Assembly: GCF_946478785.1 (NCBI RefSeq)
Contig: NZ_CAMLDD010000002.1
Coordinates: forward strand, 248,001-312,000
Source: an uncultured Flavobacterium sp.
GTDB taxonomy: Bacteria; Bacteroidota; Bacteroidia; Flavobacteriales; Flavobacteriaceae
DNA length: 64,000 nt
Direction: 5' to 3'
This document shows, one piece after another, positions 17,968 to 27,029 of the stretch. Both the position numbers and the translations under genes were made by a program. Under the pieces are notes generated by a model, which was not told the DNA's origin, searched no databases, and saw only the letters and a list, made by a program, of their open reading frames with translations. Numbering within the stretch: position 1 is the stretch's first letter; each line of letters starts with the position of its first letter.

Positions 17968-18176
17968 GGTGCAAAGTTACTAAGTATTTGTGGAAACCTT
18001 TTCATTCTGAAAAAACTTTATGTTTATCTTTAAATATCATAAAATTTGGCACGAGTATTGTCTTGCTCTCAACAGAAAAATAATCTTACAAGCAGCGCTT
18101 AATTTTAAAATTTGTACTTTTATTTTTTCACCTTTATAACCTTTATATTTATCAACATTTAAAAATTAAATCAATC

Positions 18177-18545
18177 ATGAAAAAACAAATTTTGAGCTTA
18201 GCTGTTATAGCTTTATTAGCTTTTGCCGTACAATCTTGTGGAGACAAAAAAGAGGAAACGAAAGCTGAGGACGAATTAACGCTTGGAAACAAGGTTGATT
18301 CCCTGACAACAGATATTCAACAAGTAAGAGACAGCGCTGTAATCAAAGCTGAAAATGCTGCTGCAAAAGCAAAAGAAGCTTCTCAAAATACAATTCAGGA
18401 AGTAAAAGATGCCACTAAAAAAACAGCAGACGAAGTAAAAGAAGCTTCTAAAAAAACGGCAGATAAAGCCTCTGCTGCTGCAAAAGCTGCAAAAGACGGT
18501 ACTGTGCAAACAGCTAAAGATGTTAATGAAGCATTGAAAAAATAA
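18177..18545 (+). CDS. Small Lys/Ala-rich lipoprotein with coiled-coil repeats
   Basis: 122 residues. The signal peptide ends in a lipobox (FAVQSC, Cys21). The rest is a highly charged helical repeat in which Ala-Lys-Glu/Asp units recur (VKDATKKTADEVKEASKKTA). This resembles LEA-like or YtxH-type low-complexity helices. It is probably surface- or periplasm-anchored. No enzyme motif is present. The gene is followed by a terminator and is likely expressed alone. Confidence 0.75.
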   Translation: MKKQILSLAVIALLAFAVQSCGDKKEETKAEDELTLGNKVDSLTTDIQQVRDSAVIKAENAAAKAKEASQNTIQEVKDATKKTADEVKEASKKTADKASAAAKAAKDGTVQTAKDVNEALKK

Positions 18546-18565
18546 ATCTATTTGAGTTTTCAATT

Positions 18566-18596
18566 AAACCATTCACAATTGTGAGTGGTTTTTTTT
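18566..18596 (+). terminator. Terminator after the small lipoprotein gene
   Basis: A 12-bp stem (AAACCATTCACA pairing with TGTGAGTGGTTT, one G-T pair) is followed by a T-run, 21 bp beyond the stop. Confidence 0.8.
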
Positions 18597-18623
18597 ATGG
18601 AAAAAGTAAGCTATTATTTTTTG

Positions 18624-18631
18624 TATTTTTG
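18624..18631 (+). promoter_or_regulatory. -7 element (TATTTTTG) upstream of the O-methyltransferase
   Basis: Full match to TAnnTTTG, 27 bp before the ATG; a -33 TTG at the usual spacing is not evident. Confidence 0.4.
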
Positions 18632-18657
18632 CTGTTCAAATTTAGAAGACAACTAAC

Positions 18658-19299
18658 ATGCATTTTATTTCACAGGAATTAGAAGATTATATCGAACAGC
18701 ATTCTGAAAACGAACCGGAATTATTAGCGAAACTAAACAAGGAAACGTACCAGAAAATCCTTTTGCCAAGAATGTTAAGCGGGCATTTTCAGGGTCGTGT
18801 TTTAAGCATGTTGTCTAAATTGATTCGTCCCGTAAATATTCTTGAAATTGGGACCTATACGGGTTATGCAGCTTTGTGCCTGTGCGAAGGAATGCAGGAG
18901 AATGGACAACTACATACGATTGATATTAAAGAAGAATTGGTTGATTTTCAGCGTAAATATTTTGATGCATCGCCTTGGGGAAATCAGATTTTTCAGCATT
19001 TAGGAGAAGCAATAACTATTATTCCGACCCTGGATGTTAAGTTTGATTTAGTTTTTATTGATGCTGATAAAGAAAACTACCTGAATTATTGGGAAATGAT
19101 TGTTCCGAAAATGAATAAAGGCGGAATCATTTTGTCTGATAATGTTTTGTGGAGCGGTAAAATTCTGGAACCGGTTCATCCTAATGATGTGAATACGAAA
19201 GTGCTTTTAGAATATAATTTACTTTTGAAAAATGATCCGAGGGTTGAAACGGTTTTATTACCTATTCGTGATGGCCTAACGGTTAGCAGGGTTTTATAG
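18658..19299 (+). CDS. O-methyltransferase, CCoAOMT-like family
   Basis: 213 residues, the usual length for bacterial class I SAM-dependent O-methyltransferases of the caffeoyl-CoA type. The SAM site reads ILEIGTYTGYAALCLCEG, followed by LHTIDIKEEL and the acidic VFIDADKENYLNYWE that supplies the metal ligands. The end, NGGI/LSDNVLWSGK-like (GGIILSDNVLWSGKILEP), is typical. The small-molecule substrate is unknown. Confidence 0.88.
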   Translation: MHFISQELEDYIEQHSENEPELLAKLNKETYQKILLPRMLSGHFQGRVLSMLSKLIRPVNILEIGTYTGYAALCLCEGMQENGQLHTIDIKEELVDFQRKYFDASPWGNQIFQHLGEAITIIPTLDVKFDLVFIDADKENYLNYWEMIVPKMNKGGIILSDNVLWSGKILEPVHPNDVNTKVLLEYNLLLKNDPRVETVLLPIRDGLTVSRVL

Positions 19300-19312
19300 A
19301 GATGAAAACATT

Positions 19313-19442
19313 AATTGCCTCCTGCTTTAGCTAGAGGAATATAATTTACTCAGAAAAAGACTTTAGCTAAATCATTTTTCTTTTCGGCTAAAGCCTTTTC
19401 TTTTCAACTTCTGGTTACCTCCAGCTAAAGCAGGAGGCAATT
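19313..19442. repeat. 130-bp intergenic inverted-repeat element
   Basis: The left arm AATTGCCTCCTGCTTTAGCT (19313) and right arm AGCTAAAGCAGGAGGCAATT (ending 19442) are perfect complements over 20 bp, with further partial pairing. A smaller pair, CTTTAGCTAAA and GGCTAAAGCC, lies inside (about 19361-19394). The element has no ORF. It resembles dispersed palindromic repeats of Flavobacterium chromosomes, though I cannot count other copies here. Confidence 0.75.
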
Positions 19443-19457
19443 CAAAAATTAAAATCA

Positions 19458-20174
19458 ATGAAACAAAATGACGAAATAAGTACTGAAGGATTTACAATTA
19501 TAAATAATGTTTATACAGATGATGAAATTGAAAAGCTGATTTCATTAATTGAAAACATTACGGGAAACAAGACAGAAACTGCGACTTTTAGGAAATCTCA
19601 GGATTTATTTGCCATTAGGCAATTTCACAAAGAAATCCCTGAAACTTTACCTTTCATTTTCAATAAGAAGTTACTGGAGATGATAGAATCAACTTTTGGG
19701 AAAGGGTATTTCATTGCCAAATCAATTTATTTTGACAAACCTGAAAAATCAAATTGGTTTGTGGCCTATCATCAGGATTTGACTATTTCGGTTGACAAAA
19801 AAATAGAAATCGAAGATTTTGAAAACTGGACGACAAAACAAAATCAGTTTGCGGTTCAGCCTCCAATGGCAATTTTGGAAAAGAATTTCACCATTAGGAT
19901 TCATCTTGATAAAACCACAAAAGAAAATGGTGCTTTGAAAGTGATCAACAATTCACATTCAAAAGGAATTTTAAGGGTTGAAAATCTGGAAACAGAAAAA
20001 GAAACAATTTGTGAAGTTGAAAAAGGCGGTATCATGATTATGAAACCTTTATTGCTTCATGCTTCAAACAAAACTATAAATAACGAAAGACGGAGAGTTA
20101 TTCACATTGAGTTTAGCAATCAGGAACTTCCTTATGGATTGGAATGGAGTGAAAAAACTATTCCTCAAAATTAA
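19458..20174 (+). CDS. Phytanoyl-CoA dioxygenase (PhyH)-family Fe(II)/2-oxoglutarate oxygenase
   Basis: 238 residues. The metal-binding HxD reads YHQDL, the distal histidine lies in MKPLLLHASNK, and the 2-oxoglutarate arginine is probably in RRRVIHIEF. GALKVINNSHSKG is typical of the PhyH fold. The substrate is unknown; such proteins oxidise lipids, amino acids or secondary metabolites. It stands alone between a palindromic repeat and a structured repeat, convergent with PAP2. Confidence 0.85.
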   Translation: MKQNDEISTEGFTIINNVYTDDEIEKLISLIENITGNKTETATFRKSQDLFAIRQFHKEIPETLPFIFNKKLLEMIESTFGKGYFIAKSIYFDKPEKSNWFVAYHQDLTISVDKKIEIEDFENWTTKQNQFAVQPPMAILEKNFTIRIHLDKTTKENGALKVINNSHSKGILRVENLETEKETICEVEKGGIMIMKPLLLHASNKTINNERRRVIHIEFSNQELPYGLEWSEKTIPQN

Positions 20175-20194
20175 ATTTCTTTTGAAAACAACTT

Positions 20195-20273
20195 CCCTAG
20201 CCCAGACAGAAGCGACATCCTTTTGTGGCGGGGTTCGCCACAAAAGATACAGCGGATGGCTGGAAACAGCTCC
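20195..20273 (+). repeat. Structured intergenic repeat, copy 1
   Basis: CCCTAGCCCAGACAGAAGCG, then ACATCC, is followed by a perfect 11-bp hairpin (CTTTTGTGGCG / CGCCACAAAAG, loop GGGTT, 20220-20246) and by GATACAGCGGATGGCTGG and AACAGCTCC. A diverged copy on the other strand lies at 54793-54896 with a different stem sequence that still pairs. I recall this type of element as common in Bacteroidetes intergenic regions. It could act as a structured RNA, a terminator between convergent genes, or a mobile repeat. Confidence 0.75.
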
Positions 20274-20279
20274 TCAAAA

Positions 20280-20843
20280 TTATTCCGGAAAATATTTTGG
20301 CTTTAATTTTTGATAGATTTTAAAAGTTACAAAACCGAAAATTGCCCCGAAGAAATAACCGGCAAGAATATCTCCCGGATAGTGCAAACCTAAATAAATA
20401 CGGCTATAAGCGAAGATTAGCGGCCATAAAAACAAGAATCCTATATACTTGAGGCGGCTTTTTAAAACAAGGAATAAAAAAGTAGCAACTGCCATTGTAT
20501 TAGCAGCATGACCTGAGAAAAAACTAAATGATTTTCGGACCTGAACAATCCTGATAAAAGAATTGATTTCTGGATTATTACATGGACGTAAACGTTCGAA
20601 AGTGTGTTTAACAAAATTAGTTGTCTGATCTGTAAAAGCTACTAAAACCGCAATAAACAGAATCACGAACAAGGTTTGCTTACCTCCTATTGTTTTGTAA
20701 AGCAAAAAGAAAAACAACAGAAAGACTGGTGTCCAGTTGAGCTGACTAGTAATTATAAGCCAAAATTTATCAAATGTTTCAGAACCTAAACTATTTAGAT
20801 ACACAAATAGGTTCGTATCTAATTCTTGTATTTTTTCAAGCAT
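20280..20843 (-). CDS. PAP2-family membrane phosphatase
   Basis: 187 residues with about five membrane helices. The three acid-phosphatase motifs are present: KHTFERLRP, FSGHA and SRIYLGLHYPGD. It probably removes phosphate from a membrane lipid such as undecaprenyl diphosphate or phosphatidate; the family cannot be narrowed by eye. The start is 2 bp from the tatA stop, so they are probably co-transcribed. Confidence 0.9.
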   Translation of the reverse strand: MLEKIQELDTNLFVYLNSLGSETFDKFWLIITSQLNWTPVFLLFFFLLYKTIGGKQTLFVILFIAVLVAFTDQTTNFVKHTFERLRPCNNPEINSFIRIVQVRKSFSFFSGHAANTMAVATFLFLVLKSRLKYIGFLFLWPLIFAYSRIYLGLHYPGDILAGYFFGAIFGFVTFKIYQKLKPKYFPE

Positions 20844-20844
20844 A

Positions 20845-21210
20845 TTATCTTTGGCGTTTTACTGGTCCTGATATTGACTCTATGTCTTCTTTTAATTTTT
20901 CGATTTCTGAGGTATCGCCTAATAAATTATGATTGTCGCCTAATATATTTGATTTAGCATCATTAATTTGAGCGTTAATATTTCCTGTTATATCTGTAAG
21001 TGATTTTGTGTCAAGACCATTTGCCTCGGCTCCTTTTTGAATTTCGCTTTTAATATCGTTGGTTGCATTTTTTAGCTGCGCCATTGCTTTACCCATTGTA
21101 CGGGCAATTTCGGGCACTTTGTCTGAACCAAAAAGCATTAGTACTATAAACAGTATGAAAACTAATTCTCCTCCTCCTATACCAAACATATCTTTTATTT
21201 TTGTTGCCAC
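20845..21210 (-). CDS. tatA: Sec-independent protein translocase TatA/E
   Basis: 121 residues: a short N-terminal region, one membrane helix (GELVFILFIVLMLF), then the hallmark FGSDKVPEIARTMGKAMAQL amphipathic helix and a charged tail. It forms the pore part of the Tat pathway for folded proteins. An apparent Tat substrate, the alkaline phosphatase at 50069-51487, is in this window. tatC is not here. Confidence 0.92.
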   Translation of the reverse strand: MATKIKDMFGIGGGELVFILFIVLMLFGSDKVPEIARTMGKAMAQLKNATNDIKSEIQKGAEANGLDTKSLTDITGNINAQINDAKSNILGDNHNLLGDTSEIEKLKEDIESISGPVKRQR

Positions 21211-21259
21211 AAAGATATTAAATTTTGTAGCGACGTGTTTTAAAATTTACTTAAAAAAA

Positions 21260-21281
21260 AAAGACTCTTTTCAGAGTCTTT
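21260..21281 (-). terminator. Terminator after the M1 peptidase gene
   Basis: AAAGACTC and GAGTCTTT form an 8-bp stem; on the minus strand it is followed by a long T-run (the A-run at 21253-21262). It separates the M1 peptidase from tatA. Confidence 0.8.
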
Positions 21282-21293
21282 CCAATTTTATAT

Positions 21294-23537
21294 TTAGTCA
21301 AATTTTGACTTTTGTTCTACTTTTGGCCACGAGTTGTTGGTTACATCAATATCAGCAGTCAATAATTTTGGGTCTATCTGAATACTCCTGATTGGTTTTT
21401 CAGTAGCGTATACCTTTTTTGCTGTATCATTATTTTTTCTCCAGATTTGTGCCGGATACTTATAATTATCTTTTGAACCGTCTTCGTAAGTGATTTCAAC
21501 AAGAATTGGCATAATCATTCCGCCAGGCTTATTAAATTCAACTTCATAAAAATATTTAGGCGATTTGATGCTTGCTTTTTCTTCAGCAGTAAAAGTTTGG
21601 TTAACATAGTCTGACAAGGGTTTAAAATCCTGTACTTTTAATTCTTTTTTCTTAGAATTGTTTACCTCAGAGTTGTCGCCTGCAACTAAATAGACGAATG
21701 GCCCTTTTTCGAAACCAAAACGCCCTTTTCTAACTTTGACATTTTTGATATCACTAGTTGGGGTTTCAGAAACATAATATTGTTTTACTTCTTTGATTCC
21801 GATATCTACAAAATCAGTTGAATAAAACCATCCTCTCCAAAACCAGTCTAAATCTACCGCAGAAGCATCTTCCATCGTTCTGAAAAAATCTTCGGGAGTT
21901 GGGTGCTTGAACTTCCATCTGTTAGCGTAGATTTTAAAAGCATAATCAAACAATTCTCTTCCCATTACTACTTCTCTCAAAATATTAAGTCCTGTAGCCG
22001 GTTTTCCATATGCGTTATTTCCAAATTGGTGAATGGTTTCAGAATTAGACATAATAGGCTCCAGAAACTTCTGATCTCCACTCATATAAGGAACTATATT
22101 TTTTGCAGGTCCGCGTCTTGAAGGGAAATTTGTGTCTAGTTCCTGCTCTGCCAAATACTCCAAAAACGAATTTAAACCTTCGTCCATCCACGTCCATTGA
22201 CGCTCATCTGAGTTGACAATCATTGGAAAAAAAGTGTGGCCCACTTCATGAATTACAACACCAATCATTCCGTTTTTAACTTCTTTACTCGTTACACCGT
22301 TTTCATCAGGACGTCCAAAATTCCAGCAAATCATTGGATATTCCATTCCCTGATCTTCAGCTGAAACTGAAACTGCTTTTGGATATGGATAATCAAATGT
22401 GTGTGAAGAATAGCTTTTTAAAGTATGTGCTACTGTCATCGTCGAAGTTTCACCCCAAAGCGGATTTGCTTCTTTTGGATAAACTGATTCTGCCATAACA
22501 ATTTTACCGCCTAATTTTACTGCCATTGCATCATAAATGAATTTTCTAGAAGAAGCAATACCGAAATCACGTACATTTTTAGCACTAAATTTCCATGTTT
22601 TTTTCTTTTCTGAGAAACCCTTTTCAGCTGCTTCGGCTTCGGCTTGTGTAACAATTACTACCGGTTTATCAAATGATTTTTGAGCCTGCTCATAACGTTT
22701 TACCTGTTCTGCAGTAAAGACTTCGCTCCTGTTTGTCAGTTCACCAGTTGCATTAATAACATGATCTGCCGGAACGGTAATATTTACATCAAAATTCCCG
22801 AAAGGCAGCGCAAATTCTCCGCTTCCCCAGAACTGCATATTCTGCCAGCCTTCAACATCGTTGTAAACCGCCATCCTTGGGTAGAATTGAGCAATTACAT
22901 ATAATTTATTACCGTCTTTTTCAAAAAATTCATAACCGGAACGACCACCTTCTTTTTGGTAATTATTGATATTATACCACCATTTTATAGCGAATGAGAT
23001 TTTTTCTCCGGGCTTTAAAGGTGTTCCCAGATTTATACGCATCATTGTTTCGTTGATGGTATAGGGCATCGGATTTCCTTTAGCATCTTTTACGTATTCG
23101 ATATTAAATCCACGTTCTAAATCTTTCTTCAAATATTTACTGGAAAAACCTTCCAAAGGCAATACCTGATTAATTTTTTCAGCTTCTGCCAAAGCAGACT
23201 GCGTATTGGCTTTTGCCTGATTTTGATCCAATTGAATCCATAAATACTCTAAACTATCTGGTGAATTATTTGAATAGGTAATGGTTTCAGACCCACTTAG
23301 TTTTGAATTTTTATCATCTAATTCAATATCAATCTTATAATCTGCCTGTTGTTGATAATATGCCGGACCCGGGGCTCCTGATGCTGTACGGAACATATTA
23401 GGAGTAGCCATTAAATCATACATCTGGCTAAACTTGTTCGTATCATACTTTCCTTGTTGTTTTGGGGCAACAGTCGTATTTTTCTCCTGAGCTATTAGTA
23501 TAGCTGGAAAAAGCAATAGTAATGAAAGTCTTTTCAT
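21294..23537 (-). CDS. M1-family zinc metallopeptidase, secreted
   Basis: 747 residues. A signal peptide (LSLLLLFPAILIAQ) is followed by an N-terminal beta domain (KIDIELDDKNSKLSG, then TITYSNNSPD). The active site is HEVGH (H430, E431, H434) with third ligand E453 in WTWMDEGLNSF. The family's substrate-positioning GxMEN loop is replaced by DQGMEYPMI. It is a periplasmic or outer-membrane peptidase of the aminopeptidase N fold. The gene downstream of the long hypothetical operon is not overlapping with it. Confidence 0.93.
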   Translation of the reverse strand: MKRLSLLLLFPAILIAQEKNTTVAPKQQGKYDTNKFSQMYDLMATPNMFRTASGAPGPAYYQQQADYKIDIELDDKNSKLSGSETITYSNNSPDSLEYLWIQLDQNQAKANTQSALAEAEKINQVLPLEGFSSKYLKKDLERGFNIEYVKDAKGNPMPYTINETMMRINLGTPLKPGEKISFAIKWWYNINNYQKEGGRSGYEFFEKDGNKLYVIAQFYPRMAVYNDVEGWQNMQFWGSGEFALPFGNFDVNITVPADHVINATGELTNRSEVFTAEQVKRYEQAQKSFDKPVVIVTQAEAEAAEKGFSEKKKTWKFSAKNVRDFGIASSRKFIYDAMAVKLGGKIVMAESVYPKEANPLWGETSTMTVAHTLKSYSSHTFDYPYPKAVSVSAEDQGMEYPMICWNFGRPDENGVTSKEVKNGMIGVVIHEVGHTFFPMIVNSDERQWTWMDEGLNSFLEYLAEQELDTNFPSRRGPAKNIVPYMSGDQKFLEPIMSNSETIHQFGNNAYGKPATGLNILREVVMGRELFDYAFKIYANRWKFKHPTPEDFFRTMEDASAVDLDWFWRGWFYSTDFVDIGIKEVKQYYVSETPTSDIKNVKVRKGRFGFEKGPFVYLVAGDNSEVNNSKKKELKVQDFKPLSDYVNQTFTAEEKASIKSPKYFYEVEFNKPGGMIMPILVEITYEDGSKDNYKYPAQIWRKNNDTAKKVYATEKPIRSIQIDPKLLTADIDVTNNSWPKVEQKSKFD

Positions 23538-23601
23538 AAATATTTTTGGAATTTTTTGATGCTGTGAAAATAGTAATTAAAATAACAATCCAATAAGTAT
23601 A

Positions 23602-24108
23602 TTAATACTTTAACACTTCTTTCCTTGAAGATTCTGTAAAGAGAACACTTCTTTTAGTACTAAATGCTGTTATATGTGTAATATTTTGCTGTTCAGCATT
23701 CCAATCAACTAAAACAGTGTTTAAGATTTCTAATGTTTTGAATTTTTCTACAGCTGTGATTCTGGAATAACAGACCAAAACATCATCTGCTTCGATTTCT
23801 TTCGATAAAAAAGCAATGGTTTTTAATTGACCATTAATCTTTATACTGAAATTTTCAGAAAGATACTTTTTTAATAAATCAATATCTGCCGGAGTCTCTT
23901 TGTCTGTTCCTATAAATGTCTTTTTATTATACTTTTTTTCGATTCCCTTATTAAGATCGTCTACAAATATTCTGGAGGTAATTTGAATCATTTTTTTTTC
24001 AGCAGCATAGTTCACCTGAAAAACCCCCATGTAGAATTTATGAAATGCAAAAGATGACAGGGCTAAAAATAATATTCCGATGAAGGAATAAATCACATAT
24101 TTTTTCAT
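23602..24108 (-). CDS. DUF6702-family hypothetical protein
   Basis: 168 residues with a signal anchor (IYSFIGILFLALSSFAFHKF) and the block NYAAEKKMIQITSRIFVDDL typical of the uncharacterised DUF6702 family in Flavobacteriia. It is the last gene of a run of overlapping minus-strand genes and overlaps the carboxypeptidase-regulatory-like gene by 4 bp. Function unknown; the family is usually found close to secreted M1 peptidases, as here. Confidence 0.7.
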   Translation of the reverse strand: MKKYVIYSFIGILFLALSSFAFHKFYMGVFQVNYAAEKKMIQITSRIFVDDLNKGIEKKYNKKTFIGTDKETPADIDLLKKYLSENFSIKINGQLKTIAFLSKEIEADDVLVCYSRITAVEKFKTLEILNTVLVDWNAEQQNITHITAFSTKRSVLFTESSRKEVLKY

Positions 24109-24860
24109 TTTTTATTCAACTCCACTTTTTTAAAGTCTTTATTCTTGTTGACCATAAAGTCCATCAATTCAAACTTCTGATCTGTTTCAAGATGCCTTTT
24201 TGATTCGGCATCGTTAGAACAATACATCAGGAACAAATCTATCTCATCTTCTTTTAATCCTAAAGTTTTAGTGTAAAAATCGGGTGTAAAATTATCTTTA
24301 GCATACTCCACAAAAGCAATGTCGCTTATAGCTTCTTCTTCAATACTTTCGTTTTTACGGAAGAGCTTTTTAACATCTTTAAAAATCCTGACAAAATCAG
24401 TTCCATATTTTATAGTCTGATCAGAGTACATGGCTGTATTTGTAGGCGAAGATAATTTATCATCTTCAAGCTGCATATCTACAATTCCCTGGGAGCCGCC
24501 CTGTAATGATTTTACTTTTAATTCTTTATGTACTAAAACTTCTTTCAGTTCGATATTTACTAAATCCAAACGTACTGTAAAAAGCACTTCTGCACAGTCT
24601 TTTTCTGTCAGCACCACTTTTTTAGACTGAAAGGCCAAGCCCGTAAAAAGTAAAGTATCTTTAGGCCTTGCCATGATATCAAATAACCCGTTTGGACCAA
24701 TAAAAGTTCTAATATTGGCATTTATATTCATCACATTTCCTGTCTCTATAGGAAGAGAACTATTAACTACCTGACCATGTAATGATTTTCTCGAATTAGT
24801 CTGCCCCAATACAAATTGACAAAACAAACACAATGCAAGTATTCCTAATTTATTTCTCAT
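24105..24860 (-). CDS. Carboxypeptidase-regulatory-like domain protein, array copy 5 (divergent)
   Basis: 251 residues. A signal peptide (LGILALCLFCQFVLGQ) is followed by a CarboxypepD_reg-like beta sandwich (SLHGQVVNSSLPIETGNVMN through LVNIELKEVLVHKELKV). It is the most diverged of five tandem paralogues: it lacks the GQKKYTPAER block and the C-terminal LKIPLE segment of the others. Its C-terminus is helical and charged. It overlaps copy 4 by 11 bp. Such domains usually sit at the N-terminus of outer-membrane receptors, but here they stand alone. Exact role unknown. Confidence 0.75.
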   Translation of the reverse strand: MRNKLGILALCLFCQFVLGQTNSRKSLHGQVVNSSLPIETGNVMNINANIRTFIGPNGLFDIMARPKDTLLFTGLAFQSKKVVLTEKDCAEVLFTVRLDLVNIELKEVLVHKELKVKSLQGGSQGIVDMQLEDDKLSSPTNTAMYSDQTIKYGTDFVRIFKDVKKLFRKNESIEEEAISDIAFVEYAKDNFTPDFYTKTLGLKEDEIDLFLMYCSNDAESKRHLETDQKFELMDFMVNKNKDFKKVELNKK

Positions 24861-25575
24861 GCTCTATAATTTTTAGATATTCCTGTGCCAAACCAGTTAT
24901 TAAAAACATACTCATAGTTTTGTTCTTAGTATTCAAAGATACAGCAAATTCAGGACTATCCACACAATAAAGCTGAAATCCTTTTATATGTTCTAACGGA
25001 ATTTTAAGGCGATCTGTATAATATGCTTCTTCAAAAAGATATTCTAATTTTCTAAAAAGACCTTCTTTTTGCTCCACTTTTACTTCCTTTTTCAGCATCG
25101 AAGTTCTTCCGGAAATAGCATTTAGTATTTTATCAACAGAAGTTGATGTTGCGGTATAGACCTTTCTTTCAGCTGGAGTGTATTTTTTTTGTCCTTTTGG
25201 AATGATTCCGAGATTTTCTGCCGTGATATTAGCATTTTCATTAACAATTACTTCTTTCAGCTCAATTTCTTTAGCCGACATTTTTATCACAAGTAAATTT
25301 GACGCTAAATCTTCAGCAGTAATTCGGCGTTTTAAAGGTTCTAAATTTACTGAAGAAAAAACCAGAACATCCCCTTCTCTAACCACAATCGAAAACAATC
25401 CGTTTACATCTGAAACAGTCGCGACCTGCGTATTATTGTTGATAATATTCACACCATCAACAGAAGTAGACTGCTCAAAAATCTGCCCTTGAATTTCTTT
25501 TATACCAACAGCCTGTCCAAATGAAATTTGAATCAGTAATAAAAACAGGATCAGTAAGGCATTATTTGTTTTCAC
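24850..25575 (-). CDS. Carboxypeptidase-regulatory-like domain protein, array copy 4
   Basis: 241 residues: a signal peptide ending in FGQA, a regulatory-like beta domain (IKEIQGQIFEQSTSVDGVNI to SAKEIELKEVIVNENANI), the block NLGIIPKGQKKYTPAER, and a C-terminal part with LKIPLEHIKGF. The N-terminal half is almost identical to copy 3, while the C-terminal half differs, which suggests recent duplication or gene conversion limited to the domain. It overlaps copy 3 by 14 bp. Confidence 0.8.
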   Translation of the reverse strand: MKTNNALLILFLLLIQISFGQAVGIKEIQGQIFEQSTSVDGVNIINNNTQVATVSDVNGLFSIVVREGDVLVFSSVNLEPLKRRITAEDLASNLLVIKMSAKEIELKEVIVNENANITAENLGIIPKGQKKYTPAERKVYTATSTSVDKILNAISGRTSMLKKEVKVEQKEGLFRKLEYLFEEAYYTDRLKIPLEHIKGFQLYCVDSPEFAVSLNTKNKTMSMFLITGLAQEYLKIIEHEK

Positions 25576-26281
25576 TTAAAATTATTTCATTATATTTTAA
25601 TGCTAACTCACTCATAAAAGAAGTTAATTTTGATTTGTCTTTTTTTTCCAAAAGAACCTTTACATATGCATCTTCAACCATATAAAATTTAAATCCACGA
25701 ACATGTTCCAAAGGGATTTTCAGATAATCAACAAAATATGCATCTTCATACATATACCCTATTTTTTCAATATAACTCTCTTTTTTTTCAACTTCCACAT
25801 TTTTTTTCAATCTTTTTTTGTTTCCATTTATTGCACTCAAAAAACTTGAACCTGATGCTAATCTTCTTTCTGCAGGAGTGTATTTTTTTTGCCCTTTTGG
25901 AATAATTCCGAGATTTTCTGCTGTAATATGGGCATTCTCGTTTACAATTACTTCTTTCAGTTCAATTTCTTTAGTTCTCATTTTTATCAGAAGTGAATTT
26001 GAAGCCAAATCTTCAACAGTAATCCGATGTTTTAAAGTCTCTAAATTTACAGATGAAAAAACCAAAACATCACCTTCCCTGACCACAATTGAAAACATCC
26101 CGTTTACATCTGAAACAGTCGTGACCTGTGTATTATTGTTGATAATATTCACGCCATCAACAGAAGTAGGCTGTTCAAAAATCTGCCCTTGAATTTCTTT
26201 TATACTAACAGCCTGTCCAAATGAAATTTGAGAGACGAACAAAAACAAAACGATACCTGTAATTTTATTTTTCAAGTTCAA
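25562..26281 (-). CDS. Carboxypeptidase-regulatory-like domain protein, array copy 3
   Basis: 239 residues, built like copy 4: signal peptide, regulatory-like domain (IKEIQGQIFEQPTSVDGVNI, then FSIVVREGDVLVFSSVNLE), GQKKYTPAERR and LKIPLEHVRGF. Overlaps copy 2 by 17 bp. Likely periplasmic or surface protein of unknown role. Confidence 0.8.
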   Translation of the reverse strand: MNLKNKITGIVLFLFVSQISFGQAVSIKEIQGQIFEQPTSVDGVNIINNNTQVTTVSDVNGMFSIVVREGDVLVFSSVNLETLKHRITVEDLASNSLLIKMRTKEIELKEVIVNENAHITAENLGIIPKGQKKYTPAERRLASGSSFLSAINGNKKRLKKNVEVEKKESYIEKIGYMYEDAYFVDYLKIPLEHVRGFKFYMVEDAYVKVLLEKKDKSKLTSFMSELALKYNEIILSENK

Positions 26282-27029
26282 TTATTTCATTATATCTTAA
26301 AGAAAGCTCATTTAACAAAGAACTTAATTTGGGTTTATTTTTACTTTTTAAGAGCTGTCTTGCGTAATCATTTTCAACCACATAAAACTTAAAATCTGCA
26401 ATATATTCTAAAGGAATTTTTAAATAATCGACAAAATATGAATCATTAAAAAAGTATCCTAATTGTTGTAAACAAGTTTGCTTATCCTCAATTTCTACAT
26501 TTATTTTAAGACGTTTAGTTCTTCCATTTATTTTATTAATCAACGGATCAAGCGGCATTGAACCCCCTAAAAGTCCTAACAGCATTACAGGTTTAAAATC
26601 TCCGGCAGTTGCTAATTTGCGTTCAGCTGGCGTATATTTTTTTTGCCCCTTTGGAATAATCCCGAGATTTTCTGCTGTAATATGAGCATTTTCATTCACA
26701 ACCACCTCTTTCAGTTCAATTCCTTTGGTTTTCATTTTTATCAGAAGTGAATTTGAAACCAAATCTTCAGCCGTAATCCTTCGTTTTAAAGGTTCTAAAT
26801 TTACTGAAGAAAAAACCAGAACATCCCCTTCTCTAACCATAATAGAAAACATCCCGTTTGAATCAGATATGGCGATGTATTGTGTATTATTATTGACAAT
26901 ACTTATTTTTTCAACAGGAACAGACTCTGCCAGGATTTGCCCAAAAATTTCTTTAGAATCAACCTGTCCAAAGGAAATTTGTGAAACAGAAAAAAGAATA
27001 ATAAATGTAATTTTACTTTTCACTGGCAA
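26265..27029 (-). CDS. Carboxypeptidase-regulatory-like domain protein, array copy 2
   Basis: 254 residues with signal peptide (FIILFSVSQISFGQ), regulatory-like domain and the shared blocks GQKKYTPAER and LKIPLEYIADF. It has a Gly/Leu/Pro-rich stretch (LLGLLGGSMPLDPLINK) after the block, similar in position to copy 1 but absent from copies 3 and 4. Overlaps copy 1 by 17 bp. Confidence 0.8.
   Translation of the reverse strand: MPVKSKITFIILFSVSQISFGQVDSKEIFGQILAESVPVEKISIVNNNTQYIAISDSNGMFSIMVREGDVLVFSSVNLEPLKRRITAEDLVSNSLLIKMKTKGIELKEVVVNENAHITAENLGIIPKGQKKYTPAERKLATAGDFKPVMLLGLLGGSMPLDPLINKINGRTKRLKINVEIEDKQTCLQQLGYFFNDSYFVDYLKIPLEYIADFKFYVVENDYARQLLKSKNKPKLSSLLNELSLRYNEIIELEK

Noticed and set aside
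20107..20313. 68-residue plus-strand ORF over the structured repeat
   Set aside because: It runs out of frame from the end of the PhyH gene through the repeat hairpin; coding is unlikely.
25178..26192. Two similar plus-strand ORFs (104 and 124 residues) opposite the paralogue array
   Set aside because: They resemble each other only because the sense genes are paralogous; no independent start or promoter signals.
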